Below are positions 26,509-36,141 of a DNA stretch of 64,000 nt, one piece after another. Source of the DNA: Rhodopirellula sp. (GTDB taxonomy: Bacteria > Planctomycetota > Planctomycetia > Pirellulales > Pirellulaceae). Position 1 is the first letter of the stretch. Each line of letters begins with the position of its first letter. The translations under genes and the position numbers were made by a program. The stretch lies in NCBI GenBank assembly GCA_002689655.1, contig NZHC01000141.1, forward strand, positions 24,042 through 88,041, read 5' to 3'. The notes under the pieces were generated by a model, which had not been told where the DNA came from, searched no databases, and was given only the letters and a program-made list of their open reading frames with translations.

Positions 26509-27038
26509 TTTTTTTTCAAAAATACGATGAGGAGTCAGCCCCGGTTTTTGAGCCTCTTTTCGTAAAGCGGCAGCCGCTGTTGAACACACAGTTGGAAGAG
26601 GCTTTAGCATCAGGGGGACGGTTGAATCTTGGGGCTGCTTTGGCTTCGGGGATCTTAACAGTGACAACTGTGACGAAAGTCGGCAGTTCCAACGTGCACG
26701 GCCCCGTTTGCGTCTTGAGGCAGGTGAGCCTGTGCGTTCTCCGGCACTGAAGGTCACTGCTTTTCTGGTTTGGAAGGCACGGTTCGGAAGGTATGCCAGC
26801 GTCCCGGTGACGAACCGAGATGACGCGTGACGATTCGTTGTTCCCGAGCCTGTTTCGCGGGCGGCCAGGACGCAAGAGCAGTCAGGATGCCGGTCTTGAT
26901 TGTCATGGTGATTGTGCAGGGGTAGCAAACCAGGCGAAAGGCTGTTTCCGAATGGTTTAGTCGCTCTTTGAACTGCATGATTGGACTGTTTGATTATGCT
27001 TGGGCTATCTAAGTTTTGTTGAATTCGGAGCTAATTTT
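26509..27038. other. Intergenic region with an open but start-less frame
   Basis: About 530 bases with no supported gene. A plus-strand frame stays open from about 26520 to about 26745 and reads plausible sequence (SAPVFEPLFVK, LGAALASGILTV), but has no start codon with a ribosome binding site. It might be a gene remnant. The minus-strand frames at 26485-26928 look like antisense noise. Confidence 0.35.
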
Positions 27039-30000
27039 ATGATGTTTAGCAAGTGGCATAGGTTGTCCTCAACCAACGTGGTTTTATTTGGGGCTGTTCT
27101 TTGGCTGGTTCAGGGTGCATCGGCGCAGGATATCACCAAAAAACGGCTGGATCATGACGCTTATGATCTTTGGAACACGGTGTTGCGTGAAACTATTTCT
27201 GAAGACGGTCACTGGGTGATGTACACCGTCCAGAATGGGGCAATTGATGGAGAAGCGACACTCCACCTCGTTCATGCAAATAATGGCAAGCGTTATTCCA
27301 TTCCGCGTGCGTCGGGCGCGCAGTTTACGTATGACAGCCGTTATGCCATCTATCGCGTTATGCCGGAAAAGGCTTCGGTGGAGCAGGTTCGGCGCGACAA
27401 GAGGAATGGAGAGGAAATTCAAAAGCCCACGCTGCAGTACCTTGAGTTATTGTCCGGCAAGGTGACTACTGTTGGAGATGTGAATTCGTTTCAGATTCCT
27501 GACGAGGAAGGGCATTGGCTTGCCTATCTTCTGGGTAAACCGGAAGGTCCGAGTGACTTAAAGAGTGTGAAGCTGAAGTCAGAGACATATGAAGTGACGG
27601 AGGCCGGTCTGCAGCAGTCGCAGGAACCGGTCAAGTTGAAGAGCCGAGAAACGCTGGCGTTGGAGCGTGGCGAAAAGGACCCCGAACCGAAGGCAGAAGC
27701 GGCTGCGGTGAAGCCGGAGTCTGCCACCGGGAAGAAGACCGTGAAAAACGAGCATGCTGATAAGAAAAAGAAAGAGGCTGGGACCCCCTTGGTATTAGTG
27801 AATTTGTTGACGGGAGTGCAGTGGACCTATCCGAATGTGGTTGACTACGCTTTTTCGAGGGACGGAACTTATCTCGGAATGACGAGCTCCGTAGAGAAGG
27901 CGGGAAAGTCGGTGGGCAGTGGGGAGGCAGCACCAAAAAAAGGTGTCGAAGCGTCGGCTGCAGACGGTGTCCATTTGATTCACTTGAATGGCTTAAAACG
28001 AGTGACAGTGATGGCAGGATTAGGCGAGTACAGGGGGCTGCAGTTCTCGAAGGACGGATCCAAGTTGGCCTTCCTAAGTAATAAGGATGACTATGATGCG
28101 AAGACGCCATCGTGGAGCCTGTTTGTGGCAAACACGAAAGGCGGTAAAACAAAGAAAATTGCAGCCGAGGGCATGGAGGGTGTTCCTTATCAATGGTGGG
28201 TTTCGTCCCTTTCAAGTCTACGTTTTGCAGAAGATGGTACGCGACTTTATTTTGATACAGCGCCGATCTCCAAAAATGTGCTACTTGAACGCACTGGAAG
28301 CGGAAAAGTAAATGAAGGCACAGATGCGGATGAGGGCAACAACAAGAAAGCCAAGCTGGATCTTTGGCACTGGAAGGATCCGCTGTTGCAGCCCCAGCAG
28401 TTGCTACAAGCCGAGTCCGAGCGAAAACGAAGGTACCGTGCAGCCTATGTTTTCAAAAGCCGTAGGGTGGTTCAGTTGGCGAACCGGGAAGTTCCCTCTG
28501 TCAGGATTGATTACAGGTCAACGTCTGCTGTTGCGGTTGGAAATACGAATCTTCCGTATCGTAAAACCCTGTCGTGGGATTACCCCGGCTATCAGGACGT
28601 TTATGTGGTGCATTTGGATACCGGTGCACGCGAGATGGTGCTCCAAGGTGTCAAGTGGAACGCCTCGATGTCACCTTTGGGGAAGTACATCACGTGGTTT
28701 GATGCAGAGCAGAAGAAATGGTTTGCTAAGTCGGCACGCAGTTTAAAATCAAAAGCCGTTGTTATCAGCAGGGGGATTCAGGTTCCTCTACAAGACGAGC
28801 TTCACGACACGCCAAACTTGGCACGAGCTTACGGCAGTGCGGGATGGTTGAGCGAAGACGAGGGCTTTGTCGTCTATGACCGGTTTGACCTTTGGAGGCT
28901 TGATCCAACCGGAAAGCTCCCTGCCTCTTGCATAACGGATGGCGTGGGGCGGAAGACAAGTATTCAATTTCGCTATCAGAAGCTTGACGTCAGGGAACCG
29001 TCGATTGACGCGACAAAGAAGATCATTGTGTCCGCATTCCATACCAGGACAAAAGCGAGTGGGTACTACTCACTTGATCTCGCTCTAAGCGGTTCAGAGA
29101 AAGGGAAGGATGGCAAACGGGCATTGCAACGGTTGATCATGCTGGACGAGCGGTTGACGGGGCTCGAGAAGGCAAAGCGAAGTGATCGTTTAATTTTCAC
29201 TCGCAGTACGTTTCGACAGTGTCCTGACGTTTGGACAAGTACCTTAACGTTTCGGGAAATCAGTCGAGTCAGCAATGTAAATCCGCAGCAAGATGATTAT
29301 TCATGGGGCACTGCAGAGCTTGTTCGATGGCGCGCGAAAGATGGGCAGAAACTGGATGGGATCCTGTTAAAACCAGATGATTTCGATCCCGCAAAGCAAT
29401 ATCCAATGATGGTTTATTTTTATGAACGCAACTCGGATAATTTGCACCGGTATTACACACCCGCAGCTGGGCGTTCCATTATCTGTCACAGCTTTTATGT
29501 CAGCCGCGGGTATTTGGTGTTCATACCGGATATTCCTTACAAGACTGGGCAGCCGGGGCCAAGCGCTGCAAATGCTATTCTTCCGGGTGTTGAGTATTTG
29601 GTTGAAAAGGGGTTCGTGCACAAGGACCGAATCGGCATGCAGGGGCATAGCTGGGGTGGCTACCAGACTGCGTATCTGGTTACGCAAACCGACATGTTTG
29701 CGTGCGCTGAGTCCGGGGCGCCGGTCAGTAACATGACAAGTGCTTATGGCGGTATTCGTTGGGGTAGCGGTATGAGTCGAATGTTTCAGTATGAGCGTAC
29801 TCAAAGTCGGATCGGTGAAGATCTTTGGTCGGCTCGTGACAAGTACGTTGCTAACTCACCGCTTTTCTTTGCAGATCGGATCAACACACCTCTGTTGATT
29901 CTTCATAACGACGAGGACGGGGCGGTCCCTTGGTATCAAGGCATTGAGCTATTTGTTGCACTGCGGAGGCTTGGAAGGCCCGCGTGGATGCTCAATTACA

Positions 30001-30179
30001 ATGGTGAGCCGCATTGGGTGATGGATGATCACAATCGTCGAGATTTTGCGACTCGCATGCAGCAGTTCTTTGATCACTATTTGATGGATGCGCCGGAACC
30101 GGAATGGATGGCGGTGGGAATTCCTGCCGTGAAAAAAGGTGAAAGTTTCGGTCTGGAATTGCTAGAACCAGAGAAATAG
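27039..30179 (+). CDS. Large secreted S9-family prolyl-oligopeptidase-like peptidase
   Basis: A 1046-residue serine peptidase with a signal peptide (about 1-27, ending GASAQ). The N-terminal two thirds are a beta-propeller-like region with WD-type strands, interrupted at about residues 205-250 by a Lys/Glu/Ala-rich low-complexity stretch. The C-terminal catalytic domain has GMQGHSWGGYQ with nucleophile S871, the acid loop LILHNDEDGAVPW, and the histidine at about 992 in GEPHWV. Such enzymes cleave peptides, often after proline, in the periplasm; similar long forms occur in Bacteroidetes and planctomycetes. The ATG at 27039 is chosen because GGAG lies upstream; the frame is open further back only through a TTG. 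It appears to be monocistronic, with a stem-loop 59 bases after the stop. Confidence 0.93.
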   Translation: MMFSKWHRLSSTNVVLFGAVLWLVQGASAQDITKKRLDHDAYDLWNTVLRETISEDGHWVMYTVQNGAIDGEATLHLVHANNGKRYSIPRASGAQFTYDSRYAIYRVMPEKASVEQVRRDKRNGEEIQKPTLQYLELLSGKVTTVGDVNSFQIPDEEGHWLAYLLGKPEGPSDLKSVKLKSETYEVTEAGLQQSQEPVKLKSRETLALERGEKDPEPKAEAAAVKPESATGKKTVKNEHADKKKKEAGTPLVLVNLLTGVQWTYPNVVDYAFSRDGTYLGMTSSVEKAGKSVGSGEAAPKKGVEASAADGVHLIHLNGLKRVTVMAGLGEYRGLQFSKDGSKLAFLSNKDDYDAKTPSWSLFVANTKGGKTKKIAAEGMEGVPYQWWVSSLSSLRFAEDGTRLYFDTAPISKNVLLERTGSGKVNEGTDADEGNNKKAKLDLWHWKDPLLQPQQLLQAESERKRRYRAAYVFKSRRVVQLANREVPSVRIDYRSTSAVAVGNTNLPYRKTLSWDYPGYQDVYVVHLDTGAREMVLQGVKWNASMSPLGKYITWFDAEQKKWFAKSARSLKSKAVVISRGIQVPLQDELHDTPNLARAYGSAGWLSEDEGFVVYDRFDLWRLDPTGKLPASCITDGVGRKTSIQFRYQKLDVREPSIDATKKIIVSAFHTRTKASGYYSLDLALSGSEKGKDGKRALQRLIMLDERLTGLEKAKRSDRLIFTRSTFRQCPDVWTSTLTFREISRVSNVNPQQDDYSWGTAELVRWRAKDGQKLDGILLKPDDFDPAKQYPMMVYFYERNSDNLHRYYTPAAGRSIICHSFYVSRGYLVFIPDIPYKTGQPGPSAANAILPGVEYLVEKGFVHKDRIGMQGHSWGGYQTAYLVTQTDMFACAESGAPVSNMTSAYGGIRWGSGMSRMFQYERTQSRIGEDLWSARDKYVANSPLFFADRINTPLLILHNDEDGAVPWYQGIELFVALRRLGRPAWMLNYNGEPHWVMDDHNRRDFATRMQQFFDHYLMDAPEPEWMAVGIPAVKKGESFGLELLEPEK

Positions 30180-30237
30180 GGTGAGGTCTAGTGACTCGGC
30201 ATTTTCGGCAGGAATCTAGCCGGGTTGGACCTAGGCG

Positions 30238-30259
30238 TTTCGCGGCTGGCACCGCGAAA
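30238..30259 (+). terminator. Stem-loop after the S9 peptidase gene
   Basis: TTTCGCGG and CCGCGAAA form a perfect 8-bp stem around a six-base loop (CTGGCA), 59 bases after the peptidase stop. There is no following T run, so it may stabilise the mRNA 3' end or be a weak terminator. Confidence 0.5.
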
Positions 30260-30710
30260 GAAATCCAAGCGATGGTGAAGGGACTTGCTGCCTTGAAGAA
30301 CGTGTTTTCCGCCGTGATGCTAAAGTTTGTGGCGATGCTGAAGGGGTGACGCGTCGGTTTGTCCTGGTTGAGTTTATCGCGTGATCCACAGAAGCTGGTT
30401 TTAATTGTGGTTAGCCAAAAGTTTTCTGGGATGCCTTTTTTTGGTTTTGCGATGGCTTTGTGGCACACACGTATTGCGATCCTTCTTGGCGTGAAAGATA
30501 CGTTTTCTTCCGCTTGCTGCTATTACGGGATGCAAATGCGTCATTGTGGGATTGAAATGGGCGGCGTTCCTATTATCGAAGTTGATTCTTGATGCGTTAG
30601 GTGTTTCACGGTTGCTTTTGGTACCGATGTTCAGGGGCTGTTTGGATGGCTAGTCTGGGGGTATCGACTTACAGATTCTTTCCTTTGCAGATGGGGGGCG
30701 TTTCGATTTC
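30260..30710. other. Intergenic region, nothing firm
   Basis: About 450 bases. A 77-residue plus frame at 30359-30592 has some hydrophobic residues but no ribosome binding site or recognisable motif, so it is not called. The promoter of the glycosyltransferase gene should lie near 30600-30700. Confidence 0.4.
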
Positions 30711-31907
30711 ATGCCGGATTTCTATCAGCACGACTTAGTCACAACGATTCATGACTTGCACACTGGCAAATTGAATCGGCTTGAGGACATGCTGCGTGAG
30801 GCCACGCAGCAGAACCCAGTAGGCCTAGTTTTACCGGTCACCGCATCAGACATGCGTGCCGAGCCATTCGACCGGATCGTTGACCAGTTGGTTGGAGCGG
30901 ATTACATCGACACGATCGTAGTGAGTCTTGGTGTTGCACCAGAAAAGAAAGATTACGAAGAGACACTTCAGAAGATCGCTCCGTTGGGAGAACGCGCCAA
31001 GGTGCTTTGGACCGATGGGCCTGAGATACAAGGCTTGTATAGCGAACTGATTGATGCCGGTATTGCGGTTTCGACCCCAGGGAAGGGCAGAAGTGTGTGG
31101 ACTGCATTCGGGTATCTGCTGGCGGATCCACGTATTGAAACGTTCGTGTTACACGATTGTGATATTGTTGATTATGACCGACTTCTCTTGGGGCGGTTGT
31201 GCTTGCCGATGGTACACCCGGGTTTGGATTTCGAATTTTGCAAGGCGTATTACGCGCGAGCGACCGATCGAATGCATGGCAGAGTGGTGAGGTTATTAGT
31301 GGCACCGTTGCTTCGTGCTCTGATGCGGATCTATCCCAACAGCGAGTTTCTTCGTTTTTTAGGTAGCTTTCGTTACCCGCTTTCAGGTGAGTTTTCGCTA
31401 ACTCGAAATCTTGCGAGAACCAACCGGATTCCATCGGATTGGGGTCTGGAAGTAGGAACTTTGGCAGAGGTTTATCGAAACACTTCGTTGAAGCGTGTCT
31501 GTCAATCTGACCTGTGTCGGCTGTATGAGCACAAACATCAGGAGTTTTCGATTGAAGAGAAGAACGCTGGTTTGATGCGGATGGCGACAGATATTCTGAC
31601 GACGATCTATCGAACGCTGGCGAGCCAGGGAGTAGTATTGAGTGAGGCGACATTCACGTCTCTGCGTGCGTCCTATCGTCGGATGGCGCAGGATTGTATT
31701 CGTCAGTATTCAGCGGATGCCGTGATCAACGATCTTGCTTTCAATCGTCATGTAGAGGAGATGTCGATCGATGCGTTTGCTGATTGCATTACAACAGCTT
31801 CCGAGATCTTTCGTGCGGATCCCAAAGGGGCTGATGCGATTCCGAATTGGACACGTGTGCGGGCGGCGTTTCCCGGGTTCACAAACAAACTTCGTGAAAG
31901 TACTTGA
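30711..31907 (+). CDS. GT81-like glycosyltransferase (glucosyl-3-phosphoglycerate synthase type)
   Basis: A 398-residue cytosolic GT-A glycosyltransferase. The sequence GKGRSVWTAFGYLLAD followed by HDCDIVDYDR carries the metal/sugar-nucleotide-binding DxD-like motif (DCD), and FRYPLSGEFSLTRNL and IPSDWGLEVGTL match the pattern I know from glucosyl-3-phosphoglycerate/mannosylglycerate-type synthases of family GT81. These enzymes transfer a sugar from a nucleotide sugar to 3-phosphoglycerate or a glycosylated form, making compatible solutes such as glucosylglycerate or mannosylglucosylglycerate, which fits a marine planctomycete. No dedicated phosphatase gene is adjacent. The exact donor and acceptor cannot be read from the sequence. 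Confidence 0.78.
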   Translation: MPDFYQHDLVTTIHDLHTGKLNRLEDMLREATQQNPVGLVLPVTASDMRAEPFDRIVDQLVGADYIDTIVVSLGVAPEKKDYEETLQKIAPLGERAKVLWTDGPEIQGLYSELIDAGIAVSTPGKGRSVWTAFGYLLADPRIETFVLHDCDIVDYDRLLLGRLCLPMVHPGLDFEFCKAYYARATDRMHGRVVRLLVAPLLRALMRIYPNSEFLRFLGSFRYPLSGEFSLTRNLARTNRIPSDWGLEVGTLAEVYRNTSLKRVCQSDLCRLYEHKHQEFSIEEKNAGLMRMATDILTTIYRTLASQGVVLSEATFTSLRASYRRMAQDCIRQYSADAVINDLAFNRHVEEMSIDAFADCITTASEIFRADPKGADAIPNWTRVRAAFPGFTNKLREST

Positions 31908-31997
31908 GCTGGTTCGAGAAGTGAACGAGGTCTCGGGATGGGGTTTGCAGATTCGGTGCGTCGGAGGAAAAAGATTTCCGTCGGCATGATCAAAGGC

Positions 31998-32726
31998 TTA
32001 GGAACTGTTCGCTTTTTCTTCCGCTGCACTCGGCTTGAGGTATCTCGGGACCAGTTGCATAGGGTCCGAAAAATGTTGAAGAGCCATGGCCCGGATGGCT
32101 TGCAGCCCAACACCGACTGCGTCACATTCTCTGGGCAACGCGTAGCCTGAACATGCGCCCAGTACGTGTTTGTCGCCCGTAACCTGGATGTCGGGGAGTT
32201 TCTTTTTGAGTTCTTCGGCCCATTCGTCGGGTTGAAGAATTTGGGTGGTGGCTGGGTGAGTCGTCCAGTTCAGCGGCAGCGAGGGTAGGTCGGGCAGCAG
32301 TGTGCTACGAACAAACTTTCCCAGAAAGACTTGTCCACGATAGGCGTTGAGGACGGCCCAAATGGTCTGGCAGTCTGGATGGGCATGGAGAGCGGCAGTC
32401 GCGATTGCGGCCAGCGAATCTACTGAAACGAGAGGCAAATCGAGTGCATAAGACAGCGTTTTTGCGGTGGTTACGCCAATTCTGAGGCCAGTGAAGGAAC
32501 CGGGGCCATCCGCAACTGAAACCAAAGCAGGTGGGTGTCCTTGCTGTTGGCACCACTTCAGGACGTCTTGAAGCGCGGGGGCAAGGGTCGAAGCAGACCT
32601 TTGATTTGGATTCAGGTTCACTTTCCGGATAATGCGTTGACCCCGCAAAACTGCTACCGAACCCAATCTTCCTGTGGTTTCGATTGCCACATGGGCGATA
32701 TCAAGAATGGGGGAATCTGATGACAA
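31998..32726 (-). CDS. tsaB: TsaB, tRNA t6A modification subunit
   Basis: A 242-residue ASKHA-fold protein. The N-terminal AIETTGRLGSVAV and the family signature VADGPGSFTGLRIGVTTAKTLSYAL identify TsaB (YeaZ), which dimerises with TsaD and, with TsaE, transfers the threonylcarbamoyl group to A37 of ANN-decoding tRNAs in the cytoplasm. The partners are not in the window. The start is uncertain: the frame opens with TTG at 32726 and no ATG lies before the conserved core, so a TTG or another non-ATG start must be used. It is convergent with the glycosyltransferase and divergent from the first metallophosphoesterase gene. Confidence 0.92.
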   Translation of the reverse strand: MSSDSPILDIAHVAIETTGRLGSVAVLRGQRIIRKVNLNPNQRSASTLAPALQDVLKWCQQQGHPPALVSVADGPGSFTGLRIGVTTAKTLSYALDLPLVSVDSLAAIATAALHAHPDCQTIWAVLNAYRGQVFLGKFVRSTLLPDLPSLPLNWTTHPATTQILQPDEWAEELKKKLPDIQVTGDKHVLGACSGYALPRECDAVGVGLQAIRAMALQHFSDPMQLVPRYLKPSAAEEKANSS

Positions 32727-32770
32727 CGACGAGTTGGTGGGATTGCTGTTAATTTTTGATTTCCCTTACA

Positions 32771-32798
32771 ATAACGGCTTTACAAGCAACATAACGGC
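32771..32798 (+). repeat. Direct repeat of ATAACGGC before metallophosphoesterase gene
   Basis: ATAACGGC occurs at 32771-32778 and again at 32791-32798, 20 bases apart, in the short divergent region between tsaB and the first metallophosphoesterase gene. A TTACAAT that could be a -10 element is just upstream. A binding site for a regulator spaced by about two turns is possible. Confidence 0.35.
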
Positions 32799-32830
32799 CG
32801 GATGCGGTCCGTCTACATTAGGAAACACCG

Positions 32831-33589
32831 GTGAAGCGAGCGCTCATTAGCGACATCCACGGTAATCTGGAGGCACTTGAGGCGGTGCTGGCTGACATCC
32901 AGCAGGTCTCGGTGGATGAAATCTACTGCCTCGGTGATATCATTGGCTACGGGCCCAATCCGTGTGAATGCCTTGATCTTGTCATCAAGAATTGCAAATC
33001 GACCATTTTGGGGAACCACGATCAGGCCGCGCTGTTCGATCCTGATGGTTTCAACCCGATGGCTCTGCAGGCAATCTACTGGACGAGGGACCAGTTGGAT
33101 AACGGCCCGGGCTCACCAGCGGTCGTGAATCAGCGCTGGGATTTTCTAGGCGAATTGCCACGCCACCTTGATGAGGGGGAGTTCAGATTTGTGCATGGTT
33201 CGCCGCGGGACCCCACCAACGAGTACGTATTTCCCGAGTACGTCTTTGATCAGCGGAAAATGGAAATTCTGTTTGGCAAGGTGCAAAACTATTGCTTCAT
33301 GGGCCACACGCACTTGCCGGGAGTTTTTACGACTCAATGCGAATTCATTTCGCCCGACGAGTGTGATTATTCGTACCAATTTGGCAAAGAGAAGGTGTTG
33401 GTGAATGTGGGCAGCGTTGGGCAACCGCGTGACGACGACAATCGCTCCTGTTATGCGATCATTGATACGGAGGTCAAAACGCTTGAATATCGACGCGTTG
33501 AGTACGATATCAACAAGACTGCCAATAAGATCTACGCTATCGCCGATCTGTCCGATGCACTGGGTGACCGGCTCAAGCATGGGCGTTAG
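32831..33589 (+). CDS. Calcineurin-like metallophosphoesterase (paralog 1)
   Basis: A 252-residue dimetal phosphoesterase of the YfcE/MJ0936-like group. All family motifs are visible: SDIHGN at residues 7-12, GDIIGYGP near 37-44, GNHD near 61-64, a histidine in VHGSPR and GHTHLPG near 159-165, plus GSVGQPRD. It should hydrolyse phosphodiesters or phosphomonoesters with Mn or a similar ion in the cytoplasm; the natural substrate is unknown. The start is GTG, giving VKRALISDIHG at the N-terminus. The next gene on the same strand is a close paralog of identical length, 198 bases downstream. Confidence 0.92.
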   Translation: MKRALISDIHGNLEALEAVLADIQQVSVDEIYCLGDIIGYGPNPCECLDLVIKNCKSTILGNHDQAALFDPDGFNPMALQAIYWTRDQLDNGPGSPAVVNQRWDFLGELPRHLDEGEFRFVHGSPRDPTNEYVFPEYVFDQRKMEILFGKVQNYCFMGHTHLPGVFTTQCEFISPDECDYSYQFGKEKVLVNVGSVGQPRDDDNRSCYAIIDTEVKTLEYRRVEYDINKTANKIYAIADLSDALGDRLKHGR

Positions 33590-33787
33590 AATGTGTTCGT
33601 TGAGTGACTGTTTGCTCTCTCAACAGTTGAATGAGACGCTTAACCGGACGGGCATCTAGGTGTTGCTGTTTGGCACATTTGCAAGTTACTGCGGACCTTC
33701 TGGGGTGTTCGGTTCGAAGTCACTGGTTCGTCTCACCAAATTGTTCGAGTTCCAAGACCGCGTTTCCTGAGACCGCCGAATTCTGTT

Positions 33788-34546
33788 GTGACTAGAACCG
33801 CGATTGTTAGCGATATTCATGGAAACCTGGCTGCGCTCGAGGCCGTGCTGGAAGATATCTCGAAACAGAATGTCGATCGTATCGTCTGCCTTGGGGATGT
33901 GATTGGTTATGGACCAGCCCCCAGTCAGTGCATTGACGCTGCAATGAAGTTTGAGTTCTGTATTCTTGGGAACCACGATAGTAGTGCGTTATTTGATCCC
34001 GAAGGATTCAATGTAGCTGCTGAGCAGGCGATTTTTTGGACTCGTGCCCAGCTCGAATGCAATCAGGATGGCCCCGAGGCGGGGCGCGAACGGATGAAGT
34101 TCATTTGTGGATTACCGCGGATGGTGGATGAAGGAAAGGCTCTGTTTGTTCATGGGTCGCCCCGTGGCCCAACAAACGAATATGTTTTTCCCGAAGATAC
34201 GCAGAACGTGAAGAAGATGGAGAAGCTGTTCTCCATGGTTCCCAATATCTGTTTTCAGGGGCACACGCATGTGCCGGGCGTCTTCACTCAGGACCTTCGT
34301 TTTATCCGGCCAACGGAAACTGGCAGCGGTTACGAGGTGCAAAATGATGGACAGCGACTGATGGTTAACGTTGGTAGCGTCGGTCAGCCGCGGGATGGCG
34401 ATTCACGAAGTTGCTATGTTGTTTACGATGAGAAGGTTATCGAATTCCGACGCGTCCAGTATGATATCGAACGCACCGTCCGTGATATCAATGAGCAACC
34501 TGATTTGGACGAGTACCTTGGGTTGCGTCTTCGCGAGGGCCGCTAA
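33788..34546 (+). CDS. Calcineurin-like metallophosphoesterase (paralog 2)
   Basis: A 252-residue paralog of the preceding gene, with the same motifs in the same places: SDIHGN, GDVIGYGP, GNHD, VHGSPRGPTNEYVFP, GHTHVPG and GSVGQPRD. It also starts with GTG. The two proteins differ at many positions (for example in the segment after GNHD and in the C-terminal 30 residues), so the duplication is not recent. A 198-base spacer separates them, long enough for a separate promoter. Whether the two act on different substrates or form a heteromer cannot be told. Confidence 0.92.
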   Translation: MTRTAIVSDIHGNLAALEAVLEDISKQNVDRIVCLGDVIGYGPAPSQCIDAAMKFEFCILGNHDSSALFDPEGFNVAAEQAIFWTRAQLECNQDGPEAGRERMKFICGLPRMVDEGKALFVHGSPRGPTNEYVFPEDTQNVKKMEKLFSMVPNICFQGHTHVPGVFTQDLRFIRPTETGSGYEVQNDGQRLMVNVGSVGQPRDGDSRSCYVVYDEKVIEFRRVQYDIERTVRDINEQPDLDEYLGLRLREGR

Positions 34547-35435
34547 TGCGATGCCACCTTCTTGTGCATTGCTAACCACGAAGGCAGAGTAGCAGTCGTT
34601 GACCAAGAAGGTTGCAGTTCAAACCCGGGCAGTTGTGCGGTAGCACGCCTTCGCGCTAGGCGCACTCGGAATGTGATTGCCAGCGTTCACCGGATGTGAA
34701 CAGGAGCCCGACTGCGGACAGGTTCAGTGTGTGAAACGTTGGGTTCGCTTGTTTCTGTGTTCGGATAAAAGAGCTCGCCAAGCTGACATGAGACGGGAAG
34801 CGGCGTGGCGCTGCAAGTTTGGCAACGATGATGTTTTGAGGAATGACCCCTTTTCCGACAAGAAACACTGTTGAACTTTTCCCTTTCCGGTGCTTTCTAG
34901 CTGGGAACCTACTTCTTTCCACGAGTAGGTCTACGGGGGATGAAGAAGCCGGTTGCACTTTCATCTCTTGTGTCACTGTGAGGCGTCCGTTGCGGTTTTA
35001 AGAGCGTGAATGTTGATTGTTAGGTTGCGGTGAAGACCATCAATGTGAACATGCTTGGGGAAGAGGGGTCCGATTTCTCTTGGCGTTTGGGAAATAACCT
35101 TTTCCTGCGGCTTTGATCGATGGCGCATTTTGGAAAGGCCGGTGAAACTGTATGAATTTTGCAACGCTTGAAAGTAGAATGTGTTTGGTTTTTGCATTCG
35201 TTTATGAATGATGGATTGGATTCCGGCAGAGACCACTTGTGCTGGATTGCGAGGAAATGAACGTGCGTACTGGATCGCGAGAAACGCCTGTGAGCGTAAA
35301 TGAAGAGAATCGGTCTCGTGACTAGTTTTGATAGTTGGCTTTGACTTCGCTTGTGAGGAGAGAATAAATGGGATGGGAGTCCGGATTGCAAGTGGGGCAC
35401 ATGGGCACCGTCATCCAGTGGGAGCTTAGAAGTCG
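34547..35435. other. Long intergenic region, nothing recognised
   Basis: About 890 bases. Several open frames on both strands lack domains, signal sequences and ribosome binding sites. A T-arm-like string (gcagttcaaacccgg near 34615) was checked and does not belong to a foldable tRNA. Confidence 0.45.
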
Positions 35436-35855
35436 ATGGTTGCTTTAGTCTCGATAACGCTATGCGTGTTTGCAGTGTGCCTGCTGCCATTTATGGTGAG
35501 CGGTCTGATTGCAGTCCAAGATGCTAGGCGGAGCGAATATCGGGTGACAAGTCGCGTTTGTGTGGTTGCCGCTACGTTGACGGTCGTATATTCATCGGGA
35601 ATCGGTGCGTTTCAGTCTTCCACAGCGAGCCCAACAGCAGAAGAACTTGTCCACTGGATTGCGCTAGTAAGTCTGTGGGTTTTAGCTCTGATGTTTTGCT
35701 CTGGCATCTTTGCCTTATTGGGTTACCTGACTGGTGCTGGCTGGGGCAGAGCAAGACATGACTCGTTGGTTGGTTCTGAGTTGAGTTCGCCTTCGGGCAT
35801 GGAGCGTGGGACGCACGAAGAGTCAGGGAATCCGTATCAGGTTCCGCGGGTCTGA
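35436..35855 (+). CDS. Small membrane protein with planctomycete NPYQVP tail
   Basis: A 139-residue protein with three probable membrane helices (about residues 3-26, 40-58 and 70-95). The C-terminal tail is hydrophilic and ends in NPYQVPRV. An NPYQ/NPYAP-type motif at one end of small membrane proteins is a habit of planctomycetes, so the frame is likely real. Function unknown. A 17-bp tandem repeat starts exactly at its stop codon. Confidence 0.72.
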   Translation: MVALVSITLCVFAVCLLPFMVSGLIAVQDARRSEYRVTSRVCVVAATLTVVYSSGIGAFQSSTASPTAEELVHWIALVSLWVLALMFCSGIFALLGYLTGAGWGRARHDSLVGSELSSPSGMERGTHEESGNPYQVPRV

Positions 35856-35920
35856 CTGCAAGAGGGTACTGGCTGCAAGAGGGTACTGGCTGCAAGAGGG
35901 TACTGGCTGCAAGAGGGTAC
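35853..35920. repeat. Four tandem copies of a 17-bp unit
   Basis: Four head-to-tail copies of tggctgcaagagggtac fill 35853-35920; the first copy differs by one base (tgactgc). The array overlaps the TGA stop of the small membrane protein gene and runs into its 3' region. The copies are otherwise identical, which points to recent slippage expansion. Confidence 0.95.
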
Positions 35921-36141
35921 AGAGTGGTGCACTTTTTCGCCTTTGCTGGCAGTATTTTACTGCCTGTGTCTTTGCATTGCAGGATCGATCCTCAGCTAGA
36001 AACGTTGGTGTGTTGGCACTTGACTGGACTTCACACGGCTAAGGTTTTGGTTGTTCATAGGCAGGATGTAACTTAAAGCTGAGTGGCGTGAGAGTCGGTC
36101 ATTATTTTGGGTGTTAAATGCAGGGTTGGATTGTTTGTCCT

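Noticed and set aside
26485..26928. Minus-strand frames of 147 and 119 residues
   Set aside because: Arg/Pro/Ser-rich noise with no initiation signals.
30359..30592. 77-residue plus-strand frame
   Set aside because: Weak hydrophobic segment only; no ribosome binding site, no motif.
34600..34640. T-arm-like string that could belong to a tRNA
   Set aside because: The flanking bases do not form a T stem, and no acceptor or anticodon arm can be drawn.
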